Shown here piece after piece: positions 1 through 4,544 of a stretch of 23,293 bases of DNA. The notes below the pieces were generated by a model. That model saw only the letters and a list, made by a program, of their open reading frames with translations, had not been told where the DNA came from and ran no database searches. The position numbers were made by a program, and so were the translations under genes. Within the stretch, counting starts at the first letter, position 1; each line of letters begins with the position of its first letter. The DNA comes from a virus: the IMG/VR virus record IMGVR_UViG_3300022871_000121, positions 1 to 23,293 of that record; one strand, written 5' to 3'.

Positions 1-411
1 TGATGAATAATCTTTATCAACCTTTAGTAATAGTTTAGCATCTAATTCAGCTTGTGTATCTAATGCTATTAAATGTGCAATTTCTACATCAGTAACTAGA
101 CTTGAGCCTGTAACTTTATCTACTTTTAATCCTAATTCAGTTATAGTATCACTTGGTACATTTGCTACTTTAGCTTTATCTGCGTCTACATAAGCATTAG
201 TATCTGTGTTACTTTCATATAATACTTTTACTTCACTTGCACTTAGCTCATTAACACTTACATATGCTAATGACACCCATGCAGTAGTTCCATTTCCGAT
301 TTTTACAAATAGTGTATCTGTTTCAACACCAAATTCTCCTGCTGATAACACAGGATTTACTGATGTCCATACTGATGCTAAATCTCTTCTAATTTGAATT
401 TTAACTGCCAT
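1..411 (-). CDS. Tail fibre protein with Mtd_N-type N-terminal domain (partial, cut by window edge)
   Basis: The frame opens at ATG 411-409 and stays open to base 1, so only the first 137 residues are visible and the C-terminus lies outside the window. It starts MAVKIQIRRDLASVWTSVNP, followed by a GEFGVETDTLFVKIGNGTTA stretch. This is the small beta domain found at the N-terminus of many phage fibres and named from the Bordetella phage major tropism determinant (Mtd_N). Residues about 57-80 (ASEVKVLYESNTDTNAYVDA) repeat a module also present in the 457-residue fibre at 614-1987. A ribosome site GGAGGT lies 8 bases before the ATG, and the start overlaps the previous stop by one base (TAATG), so translation is probably coupled. 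The role, a virion fibre that may bind receptor, is inferred from the N-terminal domain only; the receptor-binding end is not seen. Confidence 0.85.
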   Translation of the reverse strand, partial: MAVKIQIRRDLASVWTSVNPVLSAGEFGVETDTLFVKIGNGTTAWVSLAYVSVNELSASEVKVLYESNTDTNAYVDADKAKVANVPSDTITELGLKVDKVTGSSLVTDVEIAHLIALDTQAELDAKLLLKVDKDYSS

Positions 412-593
412 TATGCAGCACCTCCATCTATGCTGGCTTCGTACGTTGACGTTGCCGAACCACCATCTATATCTCCTAATACAGCTAATCTAGCATCTAA
501 ATACTCTTTATTGACAGCATCCCCATCGGCACTTGGAGTGCCTACATTTATGATTTTATTTGTTTTTACATCTAATTCAGAATTAATTTTCAC
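411..593 (-). CDS. Short tail-fibre-like protein (60 aa)
   Basis: This small gene starts at GTG 593-591 with an AGGAG ribosome site 9 bases upstream and ends in a TAATG overlap with the next fibre gene. The protein carries TNKIINVGTPSADGDAVNKE, the familiar 'N-K-I-x-N-V-x-x-P-x-x-x-x-D-A-V-N-K-x-Y-x-D' motif that forms shaft segments in many phage tail fibres, and then a short Gly/Ala-rich tail. Normal fibres carry this motif inside a long chain, so at 60 residues this is either a stand-alone small appendage subunit or the leftover N-terminal piece of a longer fibre that was replaced by recombination. The good ribosome site and tight coupling to both neighbours favour a translated protein. 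Its function is an inference. Confidence 0.65.
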   Translation of the reverse strand: MKINSELDVKTNKIINVGTPSADGDAVNKEYLDARLAVLGDIDGGSATSTYEASIDGGAA

Positions 594-613
594 AATATGT
601 CACTCCTTTTCTA

Positions 614-1987
614 TTATCCTATAACTACTACTCTATATTCTTTAAGGTTTGCAGTTACTGGGTTCAAAATTACAGTTACTTGATTAACACCTGTAATTTC
701 TACATCTGTTAGTACAATTTCGCTAGTTGTAACTTCTTTAACACTAACAATAACGTCAGTTGTGTTTAAACTATGTGTGATAACAAAATTAGTAGCTACT
801 GCATTACCAGTAATGTTTTCTGCATATTTACCACTAGTTGTATTTAATTTTACTTTATCTGCGGCAGTCATAAGACCAGCTTCTGTTGATGTAACCGCTG
901 GTAACGTAACATTATTACCGCTAGATGATTCTACAACAACTGTTGTTCCAGTTTTTGTACCTATCGATAAATCTGTAGGTGCTCCAAGTGATAGCCAACC
1001 TGAACCATCATATGAATAAGCTGTGTCAACGTCAGTAACTATTACAATCCAACCCTCTTGAGGAGTTAGTGCATTTCTAGCTGCTATGCTTGCAACTGTT
1101 TGAACGTTTGCTAAGTTTAATGTATTTGCTGCAACTTCTGCTTTTTCTGCATCTGTGTAAGCGTTTGTGTTAGTATTACTTTCATAAGATACTTTAATTG
1201 AAGCTGCATCTAAATCTTTATTTACTACTGTCCAGTTTGCTTCAACTGTTGGGTTATCAATTTCTGCTATTAATACGTCACCAATTTCTAATGTTTTAGA
1301 ATAAAATGAACCCGCAGCGGTAACTGTATACATCCACCCAATTTCAATTCCTGTACCGCCAGTAGTTAAGTCTGGTGTATTAGTTGTTGCATTATATCCA
1401 CCTTTGTATTGTATTTGAGATGCAACAGAATCGTCTACATACTTTTTAACTGATTGTTGAGTAGGAACTTTTAAGTTTGTATTAGAAACCATATCATCTT
1501 CATCAATACTTTCTAATGATTTACTTAATTTTAAACTTTCTTCCCAAGTCATTACTCCATCTTGAGTTGTTGTATTTACTTTTGGTATAGTAACTTTCTT
1601 AGCCCCATCTGGAGTTAATGTGACTCCATCAACAATAACGCCTTCTATAATATTTACGTCGGCATCTGTTTCAATTGTATCTATTTTAGTTTTATCTGTA
1701 CCAGACATTACACCAGAAAGCGAAGGTGTTGCTTTTGGTATAGTTACATTATCCCCAGCTGAGGAATTAATGTCTATTGTATCTGTGCTTCTTGTTCCTA
1801 CTGATAAGTTTGCTACTTGAGTACTTACATCTACCCAGTCTGTTCCATCATAAAAGTAAAATGCGTGGTCTGTTGTATTATAATATATTTGACCTTCACT
1901 TGGTGATGTCGGGTTTCCAGTAAGATTTTGGATTACAGCGTTTTGTAACTCGTTCTTGTTAAGATTAATACTAGTTAAATATTTCAT
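614..1987 (-). CDS. Tail fibre / receptor-binding-type protein (457 aa)
   Basis: A strong AGGAGG site precedes the ATG at 1987. The N-terminus contains GNPTSPSEGQIYYNTTDHAF and then YDGTDW, typical of phage fibre attachment regions. Two internal modules are related: residues about 61-105 and 340-384 share the pattern LSxGTx...SSxGxNVTxPxxT...GxMxxxDKxKxxT, a motif common in phage fibre shafts. Between them are TQQSVKKYVDDSVASQIQYK and SYESNTNTNAYTDAEKAEVA, the latter shared with the partial fibre at the left window edge. The C-terminal 60 residues (VITHSLNTTDVIVSV ... YRVVVIG) match a small beta domain that often ends phage tail proteins. No enzymatic motif is seen. It probably forms a long fibre on the tail tip together with its neighbours; receptor binding is inferred from family habit. 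Confidence 0.8.
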   Translation of the reverse strand: MKYLTSINLNKNELQNAVIQNLTGNPTSPSEGQIYYNTTDHAFYFYDGTDWVDVSTQVANLSVGTRSTDTIDINSSAGDNVTIPKATPSLSGVMSGTDKTKIDTIETDADVNIIEGVIVDGVTLTPDGAKKVTIPKVNTTTQDGVMTWEESLKLSKSLESIDEDDMVSNTNLKVPTQQSVKKYVDDSVASQIQYKGGYNATTNTPDLTTGGTGIEIGWMYTVTAAGSFYSKTLEIGDVLIAEIDNPTVEANWTVVNKDLDAASIKVSYESNTNTNAYTDAEKAEVAANTLNLANVQTVASIAARNALTPQEGWIVIVTDVDTAYSYDGSGWLSLGAPTDLSIGTKTGTTVVVESSSGNNVTLPAVTSTEAGLMTAADKVKLNTTSGKYAENITGNAVATNFVITHSLNTTDVIVSVKEVTTSEIVLTDVEITGVNQVTVILNPVTANLKEYRVVVIG

Positions 1988-2004
1988 TTATTATTCCTCC
2001 TCTC

Positions 2005-2502
2005 CTAATTTAGATAAGCTTTTCCAGAAAATCCTCCAGAAAAAATAACTGTTAATTCATTTAAAGTTGTATATTGAACTTCTCCAATAACTGTATTATC
2101 TGCTGAATCTACTACTGTAACACTAGGATATCTGTTTAAGTTGTGTGTTACAGTCCATATTGTTGCTACACCCACTTGTGAATGTGTGTATGTATCTAAT
2201 GAATTTATATTTGTTCTAAATGCTTCGTAATCGTAACTACTAAATATTCTAGCAATTTTTATACCAGTTCCCCACGATGAGGCACTTCCGTCAAAACCTC
2301 TTTCTATTGTTAAAACGTTACCAGTTTTAGCAGTCATAAGAACTGTTTCTGGGGTAGTTCTATCGTATCCAATGGTTAATGTATTTGGTGCGTCAGGTAG
2401 TACAGAACCGTCATCAACGGTAATACTAACCTCTGTGTCATTTATTGCCATACTTAATTTTGTTGATGAAGAATTAACCTGTGAAGGATACATTGTACGC
2501 AT
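2005..2502 (-). CDS. Tail appendage/adaptor protein (165 aa)
   Basis: The start ATG at 2502 follows a GGGTGG ribosome site; a second ATG three codons in is possible but badly spaced. The N-terminal two thirds contain MTAKTGNVLTIERGFDGSAS and then W-G-T-G-I-K-I-A-R, a pattern common in phage baseplate and fibre-adaptor proteins where it is followed by a helix like DYEAFRTNINSLD. The last 55 residues (IWTVTHNLNRYPSVTVVDSA ... FSGKAYLN) form a beta domain widespread as the C-terminus of phage tail proteins. It is the first protein gene after the tRNA cluster and opens the second fibre cassette. It likely links fibres to the tail tip or acts as a short fibre itself. No other function is visible. 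Confidence 0.75.
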   Translation of the reverse strand: MRTMYPSQVNSSSTKLSMAINDTEVSITVDDGSVLPDAPNTLTIGYDRTTPETVLMTAKTGNVLTIERGFDGSASSWGTGIKIARIFSSYDYEAFRTNINSLDTYTHSQVGVATIWTVTHNLNRYPSVTVVDSADNTVIGEVQYTTLNELTVIFSGGFSGKAYLN

Positions 2503-2527
2503 TTTACCACCCTATTATTTTATATTT

Positions 2528-2600
2528 TGGTTGCGGAAATGGGCATTGAACCCACCAATCTTGGCTTATGAAACCTAGACGTACACCCTGCACTTCCGCA
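2528..2600 (-). tRNA. trnM: tRNA-Met (CAT), unusual D-arm
   Basis: Acceptor stem TGCGGAA/TTCCGCA is perfect, with discriminator A and encoded CCA at 2528-2530. The T-arm GTGGG-TTCAATG-CCCAT is sound. The anticodon loop TTCATAA gives CAT, but the anticodon stem has an A-A mismatch at 28:42 and a T-G pair next to the loop. The D region is 14 bases and has no normal 4-bp D-stem with an A/G-rich loop; it can instead form GTGCA-GGG-TGTAC. It is 73 bases with CCA, shorter than its neighbours. CAT could be Met or, if lysidine-modified, Ile; because a TAT isoleucine tRNA sits next to it, Met is more likely. It may be degraded or atypical. Confidence 0.65.
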
Positions 2601-2601
2601 T

Positions 2602-2676
2602 TGGTCGCGACAAAAAGATTTGAACTTTCAACCTCTCAATTATAAGTTGAGCGCTCTACCGTTGAGCTATGCCGCA
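2602..2676 (-). tRNA. trnI: tRNA-Ile (TAT anticodon)
   Basis: Acceptor TGCGGCA/TGTCGCG pairs with two G-T wobbles, D-stem GCTC/GAGC, anticodon stem CTCAA/TTGAG around loop CTTATAA, T-arm GAAAG-TTCAAAT-CTTTT, discriminator A and encoded CCA. The anticodon reads TAT, which decodes AUA directly. Most bacteria decode AUA with a CAT tRNA modified to lysidine, so a TAT tRNA is unusual. Only one base separates it from the tRNA-Met candidate and from tRNA-Ile(GAT). Confidence 0.88.
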
Positions 2677-2677
2677 A

Positions 2678-2754
2678 TGGTTGCAGTAAGAAGATTTGAA
2701 CTTCCGACCAACGCGTTATCAGCACGCTGCTCTACCAGACTGAGCTATACTGCA
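2678..2754 (-). tRNA. trnI: tRNA-Ile (GAT)
   Basis: Cloverleaf: acceptor TGCAGTA/TACTGCA perfect, D-stem GCTC/GAGC, anticodon stem GCGTG/CGCGT (two G-T pairs) with loop CTGATAA giving GAT, T-arm GGAAG-TTCAAAT-CTTCT, discriminator A, encoded CCA at 2678-2680. Reads AUU and AUC. It is part of the His-Ile-Ile-Met group. Confidence 0.93.
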
Positions 2755-2757
2755 ATA

Positions 2758-2835
2758 TGGGGTAGATAATGGGTTTTGAACCCACTTACACTGGAGCCAC
2801 AATCCAGCCGCTTACCGACTTTGCGTCTATCTACC
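2758..2835 (-). tRNA. trnH: tRNA-His (GTG) with encoded G-1
   Basis: Acceptor GTAGATA/TATCTAC is perfect and is extended by a 5' G (base 2835) opposite C73, the G-1:C73 pair that identifies histidine tRNAs. Anticodon stem CTGGA/TCCAG with loop TTGTGGC gives GTG. T-arm GTGGG-TTCAAAA-CCCAT and encoded CCA at 2758-2760 are present. First tRNA of the third group, 36 bases after the cold-shock gene stop. Confidence 0.93.
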
Positions 2836-2840
2836 ATATA

Positions 2841-2865
2841 AACCACCCGTTAAAAAGAGGTGGTT
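2841..2865 (-). other. Hairpin between cold-shock gene and tRNA-His
   Basis: A perfect 7-bp inverted repeat AACCACC/GGTGGTT with an 11-base loop lies 6 bases after the cold-shock stop codon. On the minus strand it is followed by TTATATGG and not by a clear run of T, so it is at best a weak terminator. It may protect the 3' end of the cold-shock message or mark a processing point before tRNA-His. Confidence 0.5.
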
Positions 2866-2871
2866 AATTAA

Positions 2872-3072
2872 TTATTCTACTTCTATTACTTGTTCAGCTT
2901 GTGGACCTTTGTCGCCTTCAATAATATTGAATTCAACATTTTGTCCTTCATCTAAAGTTTTAAATCCTTCTTTCTGAATTTGTGAGTAATGTACGAAGAT
3001 ATCTTCGCCTGCTTCAGTAGTAATAAATCCGTAACCTTTCTCAGCATTAAACCATTTTACTATTCCTGTCAT
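2872..3072 (-). CDS. csp: Cold-shock protein (CspA family, 66 aa)
   Basis: This is a full-length cold-shock domain, a small five-strand beta barrel that binds single-stranded RNA and DNA and melts RNA structure. The sequence starts [20 protein letters not shown]: the KGYGFI stretch (residues 12-17) is RNP1 and DIFVHY (24-29) is RNP2, with the aromatic residues W7, F8, Y14, F16, F26, H28 and Y29 that stack on bases. Length and the C-terminal GPQAEQV match the bacterial family. The ATG at 3072 follows AGGAGG with an 8-base spacer. It sits between two tRNA groups, unlike the virion genes on both sides. Acting as an RNA chaperone during infection is the likely role; a cold-induced role is not shown. 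Confidence 0.96.
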   Translation of the reverse strand: MTGIVKWFNAEKGYGFITTEAGEDIFVHYSQIQKEGFKTLDEGQNVEFNIIEGDKGPQAEQVIEVE

Positions 3073-3212
3073 TTAAGTGTTTCCTCCTATTCTTTTTAAA
3101 CTTCTAAATACTAATACTAAATAGGAGTGGTTCTCATATTTACTACCTATATCCTTTGTCTAATTATTTTCGACCTTTTATAACGAGGTTGCTTAGCTCG
3201 TACATTTTTAAA

Positions 3213-3288
3213 TGGTGCTGATTATAGGAGTCGAACCTATCACCTATTGTTTACAAGACAATTGCTCTGCCAAATGAGCTAAATCAGC
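3213..3288 (-). tRNA. trnT: tRNA-Thr (TGT)
   Basis: Acceptor GCTGATT/AATCAGC perfect, D-stem GCTC/GAGC, anticodon stem ATTGT/ACAAT around CTTGTAA giving TGT, T-arm ATAGG-TTCGACT-CCTAT, discriminator A, encoded CCA at 3213-3215. It starts two bases downstream of tRNA-Gly, so the two are probably cut from one transcript. Confidence 0.94.
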
Positions 3289-3289
3289 G

Positions 3290-3363
3290 TGGAGTACGTG
3301 ACGAGATTTGAACTCGCGTAACCAGCTTGGAAGGCTGGGAGACTACCACTGTCCTACACATAC
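3290..3363 (-). tRNA. trnG: tRNA-Gly (TCC)
   Basis: Acceptor GTATGTG/CACGTAC with one T-G pair, D-stem GGAC/GTCT, anticodon stem CCAGC/GCTGG around CTTCCAA giving TCC, T-arm GCGAG-TTCAAAT-CTCGT, discriminator T as is usual for bacterial glycine tRNAs, encoded CCA at 3290-3292. Lies 39 bases after the RNase H-like gene. Confidence 0.94.
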
Positions 3364-3402
3364 ATATGACCTAAGTCCACACGTGATACTTAGGTACTAG
3401 TA

Positions 3403-3948
3403 CTAATTTATTGCTAGTTTACTTTTATGTTTCCTTGGAGGTCTTATATGGGGTACAGGTGCTCTTCCACTACCTTTTTTACTTTTTTTGTCAGCTATAC
3501 TACTTGCTGCTGGACTATCTGGTTTAATGTTACATTTAAACCCACTACCCACAACCCATCCAACCATAGCTTGTATTAAATCCTTAGTTGGACCGTTTCT
3601 ACCAACATCTAAATCTATTTCTACTCTTTCTTCGGGTATATCGTTTTGTCTACAAAATTCTTTTAATCTAAGACCTAACATAATAGATTCATTTACTTCA
3701 CTTTCTATTTTAACTCTAAGATTTTCAAAACGTTTAACTCTTGTTGTTTTAGAAAAGAAGAACCTTGCTTTATTACTAATATCTCCCATCTCTAAAATTA
3801 AAACTACAACAACTACATTTGTTCCACTGTAACTTTGACTATCTGTTCCAACGTGGATTTCATATTCTTCCATTACAGAACATCTTTCTTTAATTATGTT
3901 ATTCATTTCTTGTTCAGTAACTTTGTCATACGTTAGTGAATCAAACAT
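3403..3948 (-). CDS. YkuK-family RNase H-like protein (DUF458)
   Basis: The protein matches the YkuK/DUF458 group, predicted to have an RNase H fold. With numbering from the upstream ATG at 3957, the first strand carries IHVGTDSQ (34-41, D39). An acidic helix has E85 and E87. The EIDLDVGRNGPTKDLIQAMV segment (113-132) supplies D115 and D117. The family signature KPDSPAASSIADK (145-157) supplies D147 and D156. These acidic residues are the ones expected to bind metal. The tail is basic (KKSKKGSGRAP and RPPRKHKSK), suggesting nucleic acid contact. I favour the start at the second ATG (3948) because AGGAAGG is 9 bases before it but abuts the first ATG. It lies between tRNA-Phe and tRNA-Gly. A nuclease or RNA-handling role is inferred; no activity is established for the family as far as I know. 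Confidence 0.88.
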   Translation of the reverse strand: MFDSLTYDKVTEQEMNNIIKERCSVMEEYEIHVGTDSQSYSGTNVVVVVLILEMGDISNKARFFFSKTTRVKRFENLRVKIESEVNESIMLGLRLKEFCRQNDIPEERVEIDLDVGRNGPTKDLIQAMVGWVVGSGFKCNIKPDSPAASSIADKKSKKGSGRAPVPHIRPPRKHKSKLAIN

Positions 3949-3974
3949 TTTATTCATCCTTCCTAATATTTTTA

Positions 3975-4050
3975 TGGTCGTCCGAGGCGGGATTGAACCA
4001 CCTACACCTAGATTTTCAGTCTAGTGCTCTACCTGATGAGCTACCGAACG
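3975..4050 (-). tRNA. trnF: tRNA-Phe (GAA)
   Basis: Acceptor CGTTCGG/TCGGACG with two wobble pairs, D-stem GCTC/GAGC, anticodon stem CTAGA/TCTAG around CTGAAAA giving GAA, T-arm GGTGG-TTCAATC-CCGCC, discriminator A, encoded CCA at 3975-3977. It is the last of the Arg-Asn-Phe group and ends 18 bases before the next gene. Confidence 0.94.
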
Positions 4051-4051
4051 T

Positions 4052-4128
4052 TGGAGATTGGAATGAGACTTGAACTCACGACCTGCGCGTTAACAGCGCG
4101 CTGCTCTACCGAATTGAGCTATCCAATC
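4052..4128 (-). tRNA. trnN: tRNA-Asn (GTT)
   Basis: Acceptor GATTGGA/TCCAATC perfect, D-stem GCTC/GAGC, anticodon stem GCGCG/CGCGC around CTGTTAA giving GTT, T-arm GTGAG-TTCAAGT-CTCAT, encoded CCA at 4052-4054. The discriminator base reads T, while bacterial asparagine tRNAs usually carry G there. Confidence 0.92.
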
Positions 4129-4130
4129 AT

Positions 4131-4208
4131 TGGTACGCTTGAGAAGACTTGAACTCCCACAAACCCAGTTCCGTAGACTGGCGCTCTATCCAATTGAGCT
4201 ACAAGCGT
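4131..4208 (-). tRNA. trnR: tRNA-Arg (ACG)
   Basis: Acceptor ACGCTTG/CAAGCGT perfect, D-stem GCTC/GAGC, anticodon stem CCAGT/ACTGG around CTACGGA giving ACG, T-arm GGGAG-TTCAAGT-CTTCT, discriminator A, encoded CCA at 4131-4133. ACG needs deamination to inosine by the host TadA enzyme to read all CGU/CGC/CGA codons. First tRNA after the promoter at 4235-4263. Confidence 0.93.
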
Positions 4209-4234
4209 ATAAATAAATATTTATTACTACTAAA

Positions 4235-4263
4235 AGTATAACACGAAATAACCAAAAAGTAAA
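4235..4263 (-). promoter_or_regulatory. Promoter for the tRNA array (extended -10)
   Basis: On the minus strand the -35 TTTACT (4263-4258) and -10 TATACT (4240-4235) are separated by 17 bases, and TGT directly before the -10 makes it an extended type. Transcription would start near 4228, about 20 bases before tRNA-Arg. The -10 matches 5 of 6 consensus bases and the -35 matches 4 of 6. Confidence 0.6.
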
Positions 4264-4266
4264 GAG

Positions 4267-4413
4267 CTACTTTGTATTTTTCTTTTGCTTTTTATCTTCA
4301 CGTATGTTTTTATTAGCGATTCTGGTTTCTTTTTCAAGTTTTTGTATACGTTTATTTTTACTTATTTCTGTAAAAAAATTAATGCCCTTACTGTTACTAA
4401 ACTTTCTAGGCAC
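4267..4413 (-). CDS. Small basic protein of unknown function (48 aa)
   Basis: This gene is short and starts with GTG, so it is easily missed. AAGGAG lies exactly 8 bases before the GTG at 4413-4411, and a near-consensus promoter sits about 30-60 bases upstream. The product begins VPRKFSNSKGINFFTEISKN (first residue read as Met) and continues as a helix-prone chain rich in Lys, Arg, Glu and Asn, ending KKQKKNTK. It has no membrane segment, cysteine or known motif that I recognise. A strongly positive charge and coiled-coil-like heptads (IQKLEKETRIANK) suggest binding to nucleic acid or to a host protein. It is the first gene of the tRNA/auxiliary transcription unit. The function is unknown. 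Confidence 0.7.
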   Translation of the reverse strand: MPRKFSNSKGINFFTEISKNKRIQKLEKETRIANKNIREDKKQKKNTK

Positions 4414-4446
4414 CGAATCATCTCCTTGTAGTATTAACTACTTTTT

Positions 4447-4475
4447 ATTATACCATAAATAAGTCTCTATGTAAA
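4447..4475 (-). promoter_or_regulatory. Strong sigma-70/SigA-type promoter
   Basis: On the minus strand TTTACA (4475-4470) and TATAAT (4452-4447) are separated by 17 bases, with TGG before the -10 giving an extended -10 element. The -10 is a perfect consensus and the -35 matches 5 of 6. Transcription would start near 4440 and run through the 48-residue gene and the tRNA array. It lies just after the terminator of the late operon, which fits a new transcription unit. Confidence 0.85.
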
Positions 4476-4489
4476 GAGCCTATTTAAGT

Positions 4490-4535
4490 AAAAAAGACTG
4501 GCCACATTGTAGGGGGTAGAAACGAATGTGACCAG
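4490..4535 (-). terminator. Rho-independent terminator of the late operon
   Basis: The arms CTGGTCACATT (4535-4525) and AATGTGGCCAG (4508-4498) form an 11-bp stem with a single G-T pair and a 16-base loop. On the minus strand the stem is followed by TCTTTTTT. It begins about 10 bases after the stop codon of the appendage gene at 4545 and precedes the promoter at 4447-4475, so it separates the virion operon from the tRNA unit. Confidence 0.88.
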
Positions 4536-4544
4536 CTTGATACA

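Noticed and set aside
3073-3212. Promoter in front of the cold-shock gene
   Set aside because: A TAGACA-like -35 is present but no acceptable -10 is found 16-18 bases downstream; transcription from the upstream promoters is enough.
3488-3832. Plus-strand open frame of 114 codons
   Set aside because: It lies fully opposite the YkuK-like gene, which has family motifs, so it is a shadow frame.
4363-4421. ATG at 4421 as the start of the small gene
   Set aside because: It is in another frame from the basic protein, lies directly on the AAGGAG site, and its frame stops after 19 codons; the GTG at 4413 has correct spacing.
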